From positions 1 to 41,430 of the forward strand of contig CAJURF010000028.1 of assembly GCA_910588825.1 (NCBI GenBank): DNA of 41,430 nucleotides. The letters are read 5' to 3'. Shown here piece after piece: positions 1-8,654 of the stretch; position 1 is the first letter of the stretch; every line of letters starts with the position of its first letter. Made by a program: the position numbers and the translations under genes. Under the pieces are notes generated by a model, which was not told where the DNA came from, did no database searches, and worked only from the letters and a program-made list of their open reading frames with translations. This DNA is from an uncultured Lachnospiraceae bacterium (GTDB taxonomy: Bacteria; Bacillota; Clostridia; Lachnospirales; Lachnospiraceae).

Positions 1-105
1 ACATTCGTCACATGTATGATAGTGTGTTTCGCTGTTCAGTTATCAAAGTGCTTTTACTGCTTTGTTTCTGCTGTGCTGTGGGGTGTTCCCCGCGCCAGCT
101 CAATC
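1..105 (-). other. presumptive rRNA operon leader, reading off the left edge
   Basis: On the minus strand this stretch follows the promoter at 106-134 with no open reading frame on that strand. It contains, at 32-52 (minus), a TTGATAACTGAACAG-type sequence like that commonly found in Firmicutes pre-16S and spacer rRNA. No 16S sequence itself is inside the window, so this is an inference from promoter strength and leader resemblance. Confidence 0.45.
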
Positions 106-134
106 ATAATATCATGGTCTCATATGGTTGTCAA
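106..134 (-). promoter_or_regulatory. strong sigma-A promoter with A-tract UP-like element
   Basis: On the minus strand a perfect -35 TTGACA (129-134) and a -10 TATTAT (106-111) are separated by 17 bases. Immediately upstream (about 135-175) the minus strand carries repeated A-tracts of 6-7 A separated by TG, in the position of an UP element. Transcription would run leftwards out of the window. The architecture is that of an rRNA promoter. Confidence 0.75.
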
Positions 135-204
135 CATCTTTTTTCATTTTTTTCATTTTTTTGCATTTTGTTCCAAAAACCTTGTTCCAGAAACAGCTCC
201 AAAG

Positions 205-906
205 CTACATCCCATAAAAGATATTCGCAAATACTTTTACAAAAATATCCCATTCATAGAGAAATGAAAGGACAAAATCTTTCTCTATCATCTCCATACA
301 CATTTTCCCCATTGGAGTATTACACAAAACGGTCGCAGCAAGTCCCAGAATCCACACCACTGCCAGCCCTTTCGCCAATCCGATAACTGCTCCCGCGCTT
401 CGGTTAATTCCCCGCACTACAGGAAGATTTCCCACAACTCCAAGTGTACAGACTAAGATCTTCACAGCCACAAAGGCTGCTGCAAATGATATGAGGAATC
501 CAACTCCGTTTGTCAATGTGACAGCTGCATAATCTGCCACATAATCAGTAAAACTATCCACTGATAATAATTGATACACTTCTGAATTATTATTCGCTGT
601 AAGTCCCTCTTTCATATTGTCCGGAAGAGGAAGATGATCAATCAGATCTTTCTGCGCCTCCCGGCCAATCTCAATTCCAGGGGCTATTTTTTCCTCTATA
701 CTTTCTTTACAGTATTCCTGTACCTGTGTATAAAACGGCGTGTAGTCTTTCACCAGTGAAGTAACAGCAGGATTAATCAGCCACACAATTCCCAGGGACA
801 ATACCAGGGATACCATAGAAACTGCTTCTTTTATAAACCCCCTGGCATATCCTGCTGCCCCGAATACTGCCAAAAGCAGAATAACTGCCATTCCAAGCCA
901 TGTCAT
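205..906 (-). CDS. CvpA family membrane protein
   Basis: A 233-residue protein with several hydrophobic segments: residues about 1-22, 28-48, 130-155 and 172-195. The N-terminus has the typical CvpA pattern, with a first helix followed by the glycine-rich GYARGFIKE turn. CvpA proteins are inner-membrane proteins named for colicin V production; in Firmicutes they have been linked to envelope homeostasis, but no biochemical activity is established. The ATG at 906 follows a GGAGG site at 12-base spacing. It is the last gene of the minus-strand group 3521-205 and lies just ahead of the leftward rRNA-type promoter. Family assignment rests on topology and the N-terminal motif. Confidence 0.8.
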   Translation of the reverse strand: MTWLGMAVILLLAVFGAAGYARGFIKEAVSMVSLVLSLGIVWLINPAVTSLVKDYTPFYTQVQEYCKESIEEKIAPGIEIGREAQKDLIDHLPLPDNMKEGLTANNNSEVYQLLSVDSFTDYVADYAAVTLTNGVGFLISFAAAFVAVKILVCTLGVVGNLPVVRGINRSAGAVIGLAKGLAVVWILGLAATVLCNTPMGKMCMEMIEKDFVLSFLYEWDIFVKVFANIFYGM

Positions 907-952
907 TTGTAATTCAAACCTCCAAATTTATATCCACGTAAGTACCTGTGGG

Positions 953-1006
953 CAAAATGATTTGCCAGCGGGCCTTCACTGTTTTAAGCAAAACAGCAAA
1001 TCATTT
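953..1006 (-). terminator. hairpin between DUF5711 and CvpA genes
   Basis: AAATGATTTGC (955-965) and GCAAATCATTT (996-1006) form an 11-bp perfect inverted repeat, and an inner TGTTTT/AAAACA stem lies in the loop. On the minus strand it follows the stop of the 1048-2235 gene. The T-run after the stem is short (TTTT then GCCC), so it may be a weak terminator or a processing hairpin. Confidence 0.45.
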
Positions 1007-1047
1007 GGAAAATACGTATGCTCTTGAGTATAACTACTGATATTGCT

Positions 1048-2235
1048 CTACTTCAGTTTTATAACAGCCACTGTATGTTCCAATGCAAGTACATATTTAT
1101 TGCGCCCTATTTTGAAAAAATCTTCAATATTTCCCTCAGCGATGCTTCCTTTAAATTTCTGAGAGCCATCTGTTCCCATGACGCATACCTGGGAATCATT
1201 GTTCATTACAATTGCCCCCTCACTCATGCGAATGTTTGAGTAAGGGATGTTGAACTCAGTCTGAAATTTTTCCCTGCCTTTTGTATCATACACCTGCATG
1301 GTATATAATTGATCTTTCCCCTCATTTTCAAATACCATGCCAATATTTTCTGTATCATAAAATGTACTGATAATTTCTTTGTCAACAGTTATATTAGCAC
1401 TTTCCTTCGGTATCTGTTTTCCTTTATAAATACTGAATCCATCATCGCGGAAAGCCACAGCCGTGGATGAATTCAGATAAACGGTCTGGGGAATTACCAC
1501 TCCATTGTATTGATAGCCGCTTACAATATTATCAATGCGGCCCTGGCCGGCTGTTCCAAAATTATAAAACGCTACATAGCTGGCGATTTCGGCCCCGTCA
1601 ATGAACTGATAGGTTACCATAATCAACTGCCCGTCTTCAGACACTGCAATATCCAGCGGGTACCCCGGCTCATCTATGCGCGCCTGATTCTCAGCAATCA
1701 GATTTCCCTTGGAATCGTAAAAATTAATCCATGTGTCACTGCCATCATCCAGAATCACAGCCACAACACCCTGTTTTGCCACGCATACTTTCACAATGTT
1801 TCTCTCAGTCTGCGCAGACCCCATTTCTCCTTCTCTGTTAAAAAGGACCATAGTAGTTCCACCCTGGTCAGCTGCCACAATGGTAGAATCACATGCATCC
1901 ACAATGGGACTCTGCATCTCATAGGGAACAGTCCAAAATACGTTTCCTTTCACATCCTGCAGGGATGCGCCCTCCTTGCTGTAAGTAAACAGATTCCCCT
2001 CCACTTCCAGGTATTGAGTAGATACACTTTCTTCCCGCTCACTGGTATTGAGTACTTTGTAGCTGCTGTAAGTCTTATTGCTCTCATACACATAAACGCC
2101 CAGCCCAATAATTGCCAAAAGAGCCGAAACCATAGCCAGCTGCAGGATTCTTTTCTGCCGCCTTCTGGGTCTTGCGCTCCTTTTGCCTGTTCTGCGCCGG
2201 GCTCTTCTCATCCGTTTTTTTATTGCGTTTAACAT
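1048..2235 (-). CDS. DUF5711 family membrane-anchored protein
   Basis: A 395-residue protein of unknown function. It begins with a very basic stretch (about residues 1-35, dominated by Arg and Lys), then one membrane helix (about 36-54), then a long extracytoplasmic region. That region has repeated short beta-strand patterns such as NVFWTVPYE and DSKGNLIAENQ, which look like beta-propeller blades. This matches my recollection of the DUF5711 family of Clostridia. The start at 2235 is chosen because AAGGGGAGCGAA precedes that ATG; an in-frame ATG at 2262 has no good site. It sits between the LysM protein and the CvpA-like gene on the same strand, suggesting an envelope-related group. Confidence 0.72.
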   Translation of the reverse strand: MLNAIKKRMRRARRRTGKRSARPRRRQKRILQLAMVSALLAIIGLGVYVYESNKTYSSYKVLNTSEREESVSTQYLEVEGNLFTYSKEGASLQDVKGNVFWTVPYEMQSPIVDACDSTIVAADQGGTTMVLFNREGEMGSAQTERNIVKVCVAKQGVVAVILDDGSDTWINFYDSKGNLIAENQARIDEPGYPLDIAVSEDGQLIMVTYQFIDGAEIASYVAFYNFGTAGQGRIDNIVSGYQYNGVVIPQTVYLNSSTAVAFRDDGFSIYKGKQIPKESANITVDKEIISTFYDTENIGMVFENEGKDQLYTMQVYDTKGREKFQTEFNIPYSNIRMSEGAIVMNNDSQVCVMGTDGSQKFKGSIAEGNIEDFFKIGRNKYVLALEHTVAVIKLK

Positions 2236-2339
2236 TTCGCTCCCCTTATCTTCCGACTGCATCTTTCTGGAATTTCAGCGAGGCGTGTCCGAAGAAGCTC
2301 TTTTCAAACACATTCATGTGCCTATTATAGCATACTCTT

Positions 2340-3521
2340 TTAAGGTAGTAAAATTATTTGTCCAGGATAAATAATATCATTGATGTTCAGATTATTTAAT
2401 TTACAGATATTGTTAATCTGTCCTGCGCTGCCGTATACCCGCTTGCTGATGCTGGACAAAGTATCGCCCCGCTGGACTACATAGGAACCCTGAGCCGCCG
2501 CCTGGCTCTGTGAAGCGGTATCCTGAGCCTGTTCCTCCTGCACATCAGCTGTTTTTGTTACTTCCAAAGAAGGAGCCGGTTCAGGCAGAGTGTTTTTTGT
2601 TTCCTCCGGTATTTCTGTCTCTTTGGCCTCTTCCTCAAAATCATACGTGCCGGTCACATTCTCTGATATCTGCTCTGCCTCCCTGTCTTTTGTTTCTTCC
2701 TCACGAAGGACAGTCTGCTGGGTTTCCACTGAAGTCTCCTGGGTTTCCTGTGCATTATTCAGATAAGTAATTCCCACGGCAACAGCCCCAATCACCACAC
2801 ATGTCCCAACTGCATGGAGCAGGGAAAATCCCCCGCTTTTCTCTGGAGTCTCTTTTACAGGCTTTCCTGATATGATTTTGCGGAAATCCTGAACCGCTTT
2901 GTCTTTCACTTCTTCCTTTTTCTCTATGGGAATATTTTTATTCATACGGATCATGTACTCCTGCATAGGTGTATTTTTATCGTAATAGAGATAAAATCCC
3001 TTCTGTCTGCTCATACACCCATTTTCATAATGGAAAAAAACCTCCTCTTTTTCCAGGGGTTCCATCATATACAACAGCTTATCATTTCCGCCAAAATAAT
3101 TGAGATGGGTGCGGTAAAGCATATCCGTCAGCTCCATAGGGCACTCCGGCATGACAAAAAACCATCCCACCACCTGCTGTCCCAAAAAACAGCGTTCTGT
3201 TTCCGCCTCCGCCTGCTGCCATATTTCGTCAGTGAATGAAATATGTTCCAGAGAGGCCTCCATATTTTCCATCAAAAGAGCACTCCTTATGAAAATATAA
3301 GTAACGCCGTCCATCCAATTAGATTTACCCAGGAGCAGTCCCACCCGGACTTCTGATTCCTGCCCGGCAATCCGCGCCATAAATGTATGGACATAGTCTT
3401 CCATATATATTTTATAAGCAGCGCTGATTTCTCCAATCTGACGGATATTTTTCGGCAGCTGGAAAAAGCTTTCGTTCCCCACCGCTTCTTTCTTTTCCTC
3501 TTTGTATACTACTTCTATCAT
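2340..3521 (-). CDS. degenerate MPN/JAMM-like domain - TM - LysM protein
   Basis: A 393-residue protein in three parts. Residues about 30-185 resemble the MPN (JAMM/JAB) fold: VGLLLG near 60-65, a VVGW strand at 117-120 and a GFYLYY strand near 175-180. The metal-binding His-x-His that should follow GW is replaced by FFVMP, so peptidase activity is unlikely. A single membrane helix lies at about 231-253, followed by an acidic Glu/Thr/Gln-rich linker and a C-terminal LysM domain (345-393, VQRGDTLSSIS) that should bind peptidoglycan outside the cell. The start at 3521 follows GGGGTGATGAG. The gene is divergent from yyaC. I know of no characterised protein with this architecture; MPN similarity is by eye. 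Confidence 0.75.
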   Translation of the reverse strand: MIEVVYKEEKKEAVGNESFFQLPKNIRQIGEISAAYKIYMEDYVHTFMARIAGQESEVRVGLLLGKSNWMDGVTYIFIRSALLMENMEASLEHISFTDEIWQQAEAETERCFLGQQVVGWFFVMPECPMELTDMLYRTHLNYFGGNDKLLYMMEPLEKEEVFFHYENGCMSRQKGFYLYYDKNTPMQEYMIRMNKNIPIEKKEEVKDKAVQDFRKIISGKPVKETPEKSGGFSLLHAVGTCVVIGAVAVGITYLNNAQETQETSVETQQTVLREEETKDREAEQISENVTGTYDFEEEAKETEIPEETKNTLPEPAPSLEVTKTADVQEEQAQDTASQSQAAAQGSYVVQRGDTLSSISKRVYGSAGQINNICKLNNLNINDIIYPGQIILLP

Positions 3522-3702
3522 CTCATCACCCCTTCGGGAAAAGCCTAACATACCCGGGATGCGGAATTTATCATTTTATAGGATGGGATTACAAATATTG
3601 TATGACTGGCTTCGACATGAGCTGCAATATCTACAAAGACGAATAATTTCTCAGAAATTGGATATGATGAAACATAGACACGCTTGTAAAGGAGGGAGGC
3701 CC

Positions 3703-4308
3703 ATGACTTTCTACATCAATACCCGTCAAAAAGATTCACATGAAATGCTGGGGACTTCACTGGAAAAATGTATCAAAAGCCATGAAGGCGCCTGGAAAGA
3801 ACTGATATTCATCTGTATTGGCACAGACCGTATCACAGGGGACAGCCTGGGGCCATATGTGGGCTACTGTCTGTCAGGATGCCCCATGATCCACGGGCAG
3901 ATATATGGCACACTCAGCCACCCCATTCACGCATTGAACTTGACAGAAGCCATGGATCACATAACCAGGCAGCACCCTAACGGGCTTTACGTGGCCATTG
4001 ACGCCTCTCTGGGCACAAAAAAACACCTGGGCTTCGTCACCGTTGCTAACGGTGCACTCCACCCAGGTGCAGGTGTTCAAAAACAGCTGCCGCCTGTGGG
4101 CCACATTGCCATCACCGGTATTGTCAATGCATCCGGATGGATGGAACATCTGGCACTTCAGACCACCCGGCTGTCCACTGTGATTGCTATGGCAAATATG
4201 ATTACACGGGGAATCCTATACACCCTTTCCAATATCTATGGATTTTCGGAGGAATACACAACACCCCGGCTGCACACTCTGAAAAACACCCTGCTGGAAC
4301 AGGTTTAA
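3703..4308 (+). CDS. yyaC: YyaC-like spore protease family protein
   Basis: A 201-residue protein related to YyaC, which belongs to the hydrogenase-maturation-protease/GPR-like fold of spore-associated proteins. Diagnostic stretches are FICIGTDRITGDSLGP near residues 28-43, the VAIDASLG segment, and PPVGHIAITGIVNASG. The acidic residues GDS and AIDAS occupy positions typical of the family. The ATG at 3703 is chosen because a near-perfect GGAGGGAGG lies just upstream; the open frame extends further upstream without a site. It is transcribed convergently with the HD-domain gene, the stops being only 7 bases apart. Together with the SASP gene at 26948 it shows that the organism makes spores. Confidence 0.85.
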   Translation: MTFYINTRQKDSHEMLGTSLEKCIKSHEGAWKELIFICIGTDRITGDSLGPYVGYCLSGCPMIHGQIYGTLSHPIHALNLTEAMDHITRQHPNGLYVAIDASLGTKKHLGFVTVANGALHPGAGVQKQLPPVGHIAITGIVNASGWMEHLALQTTRLSTVIAMANMITRGILYTLSNIYGFSEEYTTPRLHTLKNTLLEQV

Positions 4309-4315
4309 TCTCCAT

Positions 4316-4864
4316 TCACGCTCCCTGGAAAAGGTGTATCAGTTTCCTGTACAGCGCAAACCGCTGATAAAACATTCTGTGGCGGTCTCCCACCGTCTCA
4401 CACGTGCTGCAGTATTTATCGGTTATACATATGACAAAGCTCTCCGCCCGGACAGGCGGAACCGGCGTAAGGGGCCACATATGCTTTTTGATCATTTCTT
4501 CTTCCAGAGAAGTGAGAACAAAATGTTTTCTGGCATTTTTCAACGACTCCCTGGGATGTGTAAGCCCGTGAAAATGGTTTCCTGTTTTTTTCGCATGGTC
4601 ATGCCAATCGTAAAGGAAAAGATCATGGAGCATGCCTGCCCGGGCTGCTGACCGGGCATCCAGTCCCAGCCGTCTGCAGATCTTGTAATTATAGTACGCC
4701 ACCGAAAGACAATGCTGGTAGCAGGTTGTGGTGCCGTGCTGTATATAATTTTTCATTTCCTGTACAATTGGATGACTGGCCAGGTCTTTAATGCATTCGT
4801 AAAATTCCTCACAGTCTGTCCCGCCGGATACACGGCCATTTTCATTGATATGGATTTTTCTCAT
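4316..4864 (-). CDS. HD domain-containing phosphohydrolase
   Basis: A 182-residue soluble protein with an HD-superfamily metal-binding core. His of HCLSVAYYNY, the paired HD in AGMLHDLFLYDWH, and a later ICITDKYCST aspartate correspond to the H...HD...D ligand set. Family members hydrolyse phosphate esters or nucleotides, but the substrate cannot be told here. The ATG at 4864 begins directly after the recR stop, so it is the distal gene of the dnaX-ybaB-recR group. It converges with yyaC. Confidence 0.8.
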   Translation of the reverse strand: MRKIHINENGRVSGGTDCEEFYECIKDLASHPIVQEMKNYIQHGTTTCYQHCLSVAYYNYKICRRLGLDARSAARAGMLHDLFLYDWHDHAKKTGNHFHGLTHPRESLKNARKHFVLTSLEEEMIKKHMWPLTPVPPVRAESFVICITDKYCSTCETVGDRHRMFYQRFALYRKLIHLFQGA

Positions 4865-4865
4865 T

Positions 4866-5465
4866 CTACAACACCACCCTCCCTTCCAGTGCTCTGAGCA
4901 GAGTCACTTCATCAATATACTCCAGGTCACCGCCCACAGGCACCCCGCTGGCAATCCGGGTAACCCGGATTCCCGTGGGCTTAATCAATTTACTGATATA
5001 CATGGCAGTGGTCTCACCCTCCAGGCTGGAATTTGTGGCAATAATCACTTCCTTCACTTCCTGTCCCTGGAGACGCTGCATCAGCTCTTTCAGACGGATA
5101 TCATCCGGTCCTATCCCCAGCATAGGAGAGATGGCACCGTGCAGCACATGGTATACCCCCTCATATTTCCCAGTTTTCTCATATGCACCCAGATCCCGTG
5201 TGTTTTCCACAACCATAATCTGGCTCTGGTCGCGCCTGGAATTACTGCAGATGGGACACACTTCCTCATCTGTCAGAGTCCAGCAGTATTTACAATAACG
5301 GACTTTTTCCCTGGCCTGTGTCATAGAGCCTGCCAGCTGTTTCACCTGATCCGCCGGCATATTCATAATATGAAAAGCAAGGCGCTGGGCAGATTTGGGG
5401 CCAATCCCCGGCAGATGAGACAGCTGTTCAATCAGGCTCCCGATATGCCTGCTGTAGTATTCCAT
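4866..5465 (-). CDS. recR: recombination mediator protein RecR
   Basis: A 199-residue full-length RecR. The N-terminal helix-hairpin-helix (LPGIGPKSAQRLA, residues 18-30) is followed by a four-Cys zinc motif (C58, C61, C70, C73), a Toprim domain (MVVENTRDLGAYEKTG) and the C-terminal region with ASGVPVGGDLEY. RecR works with RecO and RecF to load RecA on SSB-coated gapped DNA. Its ATG overlaps the ybaB stop as TGATG, indicating translational coupling. The dnaX-ybaB-recR order is the standard bacterial arrangement. Confidence 0.97.
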   Translation of the reverse strand: MEYYSRHIGSLIEQLSHLPGIGPKSAQRLAFHIMNMPADQVKQLAGSMTQAREKVRYCKYCWTLTDEEVCPICSNSRRDQSQIMVVENTRDLGAYEKTGKYEGVYHVLHGAISPMLGIGPDDIRLKELMQRLQGQEVKEVIIATNSSLEGETTAMYISKLIKPTGIRVTRIASGVPVGGDLEYIDEVTLLRALEGRVVL

Positions 5466-5815
5466 CAGAAGGGAAGTCCTCCCCCCAGCCCGCCTGTAAA
5501 ACGGGACATGGCCGCGGCCGTTGACTCATCCACCTGGCGCAGGGCATCGTTTACTGCCACCATAATCAAGTCCTCCAGCATCTCCACGTCATCCGGATCC
5601 ACAGCTTCCTCTGCCAGCTTCACCTGAAGCACTTCCCGGCGGCCGTTGACTTTTACTTCCACAGCCCCGCCCCCGGCTGAGGCGGTAAATTCCTTTTCCT
5701 CCAGTTCTTTCTGGCTCTCCTCCATCTGTTTCTGCATTTTCTGTGCCTGTTTCATCAGATTGTTCATATTTCCAGGCATTCCCATTCCCCCGGGAAATCC
5801 GCCTCTCTTTGCCAT
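5465..5815 (-). CDS. ybaB: YbaB/EbfC family nucleoid-associated protein
   Basis: A 116-residue small DNA-binding protein. A Gly/Met-rich N-terminus (GGFPGGMGMPGNMNN) leads to the core MKQAQKMQKQMEESQKELEE, and then the AGGGAVEVKVNGRREV strand region typical of YbaB. Family members form dimers that bind DNA. It lies between dnaX and recR, 13 bases after the dnaX stop, and overlaps the recR start. A GAGAGGGA site precedes the ATG. Confidence 0.95.
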   Translation of the reverse strand: MAKRGGFPGGMGMPGNMNNLMKQAQKMQKQMEESQKELEEKEFTASAGGGAVEVKVNGRREVLQVKLAEEAVDPDDVEMLEDLIMVAVNDALRQVDESTAAAMSRFTGGLGGGLPF

Positions 5816-5828
5816 TTTTTTATCCCTC

Positions 5829-7409
5829 TCAATCTTCTATTTCTATATTTATATGAATTTCCTTTTCCATTATATCATCAACAGACAGTTCTGCCAAGCC
5901 TTCCTGACGGTTCCCGTCTGCCATGATCATCTCCACCTGCACAGATTTCCCTGTCTTATCTGCAATCAATGCCTCCAGCTGTTCTTTTCCTTCTTTCCCT
6001 TCCACATAGGGCTGGGCCAGAAAATCCTGGAATTCCACATACAAAATGGGCTCTCCTGTCTGTCCGTTGTATTTCGGCACACTGCGCAGCAGCATCTCCT
6101 TAAAACGTCCGCTGGTCTCTCCCACAATGGTCTTCCAGCTCTCCATGATTTTCTGGAGATCTTCCGGCGCTGCTTTTGGAGGCGGTGTTTTCTGCTCTGC
6201 GGGGGTCTCCTGGGGGCCAGGCGCCGGCTGGCTGGCAAACATGAACCCTTCCTCTGCCTTTTTTTCCAAAACCCGGATTCTGTCCAGCACCGAGTCCAGA
6301 TTTGTCTCCATGGCGGGGCGGCACAGTTTGATTAACGTAATCTCCACAAGCACCCGTTTTTGTGTCTCATACCGTATCCGGTTAGAAGTCTCAGAAAGCA
6401 CCCGGATATACCGCATCAAAGTATCCACATCCACCAGACTCTTTTCTTCCTCCATCAGTTCCATGGTGTGGGCGGATACATCTATCACTTCTTCTTTTTG
6501 TCCGTTTGTTCCGGATGTGGACACCAGCAGCAGATTCCGCATATACCAGATAAAATCGTTCACAAACTGGCCCATTTCTTTTCCCTGGCGGACCATTTCC
6601 TCCAGAATCCCGATGCACTCTGTCACATGGCCTTGTACTGTTTTTCTCAGCAGGCGGCTGAATATATCTGTATCTACGGCTCCCAGCACCTCCAGAACAT
6701 TGTCATAGGTAAGGGTCTCACCCAGATAAAAGGCAATACAGCGGTCCAGCAGACTCAAAGCATCCCGCATGGAACCGTCTGCAGCCCTGGCAATATAACG
6801 AACCGCCTTCTCATCTGCCTCCACACACTCTTCTTTTAGCAGATGCGACAGCCGGCTGGCAATGGTATCAAGGGATATCCTGTGAAAATCATATCTCTGG
6901 CATCGTGATAAAATGGTAACCGGTATCTTGTGGGCTTCCGTAGTGGCCAAAATAAAAATCACATAAGAAGGAGGTTCCTCCAAAGTTTTCAGCAGGGCAT
7001 TGAATGCCCCTGCTGATAACATGTGAACCTCATCAATAATATAGACTTTATAATTGCCCTTTGTGGGGCGGTATGCTGTTTCTTCTCGGATTTCCCTGAT
7101 ATTGTCCACCCCGTTATTGGAAGCCGCGTCAATCTCAATCACATTCATAGAAGTCCCGGACAGTATCTCCCTGCAGATTTCACATTGATTGCAGGGGCTT
7201 CCCTCCACCGGCTCACGGCAGTTTACCGCTCTGGCCAGTATCTTCGCCACACTGGTCTTTCCCGTCCCCCTGGTTCCGCAGAACAGATACGCATGGCCAA
7301 CCCGGTCATTTTTCAACTGATTGGTCAGGGTTGTGACAATATGGTCCTGTCCCTTTACGTCTTCAAAATTATCTGGCCGGAACTTCCGGTACAGAGCTGT
7401 ATAGCTCAT
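5829..7409 (-). CDS. dnaX: DNA polymerase III subunit gamma/tau
   Basis: A 526-residue clamp-loader ATPase. It has a Walker A motif (GTRGTGKT, 45-52), a zinc module (C64, C73, C76, C79), a Walker B-type IIDEVHM sequence and sensor-1 ILATTEAHKIP. The AAA+ core is followed by the clamp-loader collar domain and a C-terminal tail starting with a Pro/Ala-rich linker near residue 395. The protein loads the beta sliding clamp during replication. It starts 3 bases after the pfk stop, with its ribosome site inside the end of pfk, so the two genes are probably co-transcribed. Confidence 0.97.
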   Translation of the reverse strand: MSYTALYRKFRPDNFEDVKGQDHIVTTLTNQLKNDRVGHAYLFCGTRGTGKTSVAKILARAVNCREPVEGSPCNQCEICREILSGTSMNVIEIDAASNNGVDNIREIREETAYRPTKGNYKVYIIDEVHMLSAGAFNALLKTLEEPPSYVIFILATTEAHKIPVTILSRCQRYDFHRISLDTIASRLSHLLKEECVEADEKAVRYIARAADGSMRDALSLLDRCIAFYLGETLTYDNVLEVLGAVDTDIFSRLLRKTVQGHVTECIGILEEMVRQGKEMGQFVNDFIWYMRNLLLVSTSGTNGQKEEVIDVSAHTMELMEEEKSLVDVDTLMRYIRVLSETSNRIRYETQKRVLVEITLIKLCRPAMETNLDSVLDRIRVLEKKAEEGFMFASQPAPGPQETPAEQKTPPPKAAPEDLQKIMESWKTIVGETSGRFKEMLLRSVPKYNGQTGEPILYVEFQDFLAQPYVEGKEGKEQLEALIADKTGKSVQVEMIMADGNRQEGLAELSVDDIMEKEIHINIEIED

Positions 7410-7412
7410 AGC

Positions 7413-8492
7413 TTAGTCTCCAAAACTGATACCCATCTGTTTCGCTGCCTGAACCAGCTGATCTTTCGGGGATACGGTCTTCAGCTTGCCTGCACATTCT
7501 TCCAGAGGAATGGTCTTGATTTGACCGTTGATGATTCCCACCATCACGCCGTATTCCTCATTGGTAATACACTCAGCAGCGCCCACACCGATTCTGGTGG
7601 ACAGCACTCTGTCGTATGGACAGGGGCTTCCTCCACGCTGCGTATGTCCCGGCACTGTAACCCGCACTTCATTTCCTGTCTTTTCTTCAATCTGATGGGC
7701 AATCTCATAGGACACAGACGGATACTTCTTGGCTCTTTTCGCCAGCTTGGCCTTATATTCCTTCTTGCTCAATTTGGCATCTTCTTTGGAAATGGCGCCT
7801 TCTGCCACAGCAAGTATGGTAAACCGCTTGCCCGCCTTGCTTCTCTTGTCCACAGCGTCCACAATTTTATTGATGTTATAGGGAATCTCGGGAATCAGAA
7901 TAATATCCGCTCCGCCGGCAACCCCTGCGTGCAGAGTCAGACTTCCTACTTTATGGCCCATCACCTCCACGATAAACACCCTTCCATGGGACGCAGCCGT
8001 TGTATGGATACAGTCGATGGCATCTGTGGCAATATTTACCGCGCTCTGGAAACCAAAGGTCATATCAGTTCCCCAGATATCATTGTCAATGGTTTTCGGA
8101 AGATGAATGATATTCAGCCCTTCCTCTCTGAGCAGATTCGCTGTTTTCTGGGTACCGTTTCCTCCCAGTATCACCAGACAGTCCAGGCACAGTTTATAAT
8201 AAGTCTGCTTCATGGCTGCCACTTTATCCAGGCCTTTTTCATCCGGCACGCGCATCAGCTTAAACGGCTGCCTGGAAGTTCCCAGGATTGTCCCGCCCTG
8301 TGTCAGAATTCCTGAAAAATCCCTGGATGTCAACATACGGTACTTGCTGTATATCAGTCCCCAATAGCCATTGTCAAATCCATATACCTCAAGCTGGTCA
8401 ATGGATGAGGACAACCCTTTTACCACACCGCGCATGGTGGCATTCAAAGCCTGGCAGTCGCCGCCGCTGGTTAATAAACCGATTCTTTTCAT
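7413..8492 (-). CDS. pfkA: 6-phosphofructokinase, mixed ATP/PPi-type active site
   Basis: A 359-residue phosphofructokinase of the PfkA superfamily, which phosphorylates fructose 6-phosphate in glycolysis. Visible motifs are LLTSGGDCQALN near 7-17, GGNGT at 110-114, PKTIDND at 132-138 and the VTVPGHTQRGG region. The residue equivalent to E. coli Gly104 is Gly, as in ATP enzymes. The residue equivalent to position 124 is Lys, as in pyrophosphate-dependent enzymes and actinobacterial ATP enzymes. The residue before the Gly is Asn instead of the usual Asp. The ATG at 8492 has a GGGGTG site; a GTG one codon earlier is possible. It is the first gene of the dnaX cluster. Confidence 0.93.
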   Translation of the reverse strand: MKRIGLLTSGGDCQALNATMRGVVKGLSSSIDQLEVYGFDNGYWGLIYSKYRMLTSRDFSGILTQGGTILGTSRQPFKLMRVPDEKGLDKVAAMKQTYYKLCLDCLVILGGNGTQKTANLLREEGLNIIHLPKTIDNDIWGTDMTFGFQSAVNIATDAIDCIHTTAASHGRVFIVEVMGHKVGSLTLHAGVAGGADIILIPEIPYNINKIVDAVDKRSKAGKRFTILAVAEGAISKEDAKLSKKEYKAKLAKRAKKYPSVSYEIAHQIEEKTGNEVRVTVPGHTQRGGSPCPYDRVLSTRIGVGAAECITNEEYGVMVGIINGQIKTIPLEECAGKLKTVSPKDQLVQAAKQMGISFGD

Positions 8493-8620
8493 CACTTCGC
8501 ACCCCGTCTTTCATATAATTTTGTATAACCAGAGATATCAAAGTATGGATACTCTAATCATTTATGGTTAAATAGTACCATATTTTTCGTTCTGGCTCAA
8601 CACTATTTTAAGCAGATGTA

Positions 8621-8649
8621 TTGACTTTTTCATAAAAAGCAGTTATACT
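8621..8649 (+). promoter_or_regulatory. promoter of SRP RNA gene
   Basis: TTGACT (8621-8626) and TATACT (8644-8649) are separated by exactly 17 bases. The first base of the SRP RNA terminal helix lies about 6 bases downstream, consistent with transcription starting at the RNA 5' end. Confidence 0.85.
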
Positions 8650-8654
8650 GTAAG

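Noticed and set aside
12..386. A plus-strand frame at the left edge
   Set aside because: It overlaps the minus-strand rRNA-type promoter and the CvpA gene; no ribosome site and no coding character.
7023..8315. A 430-codon open frame on the plus strand
   Set aside because: It is antisense to the ends of dnaX and pfk, both unmistakable; its product has no recognisable domain and is rich in His/Cys/Ser as expected of a shadow frame.
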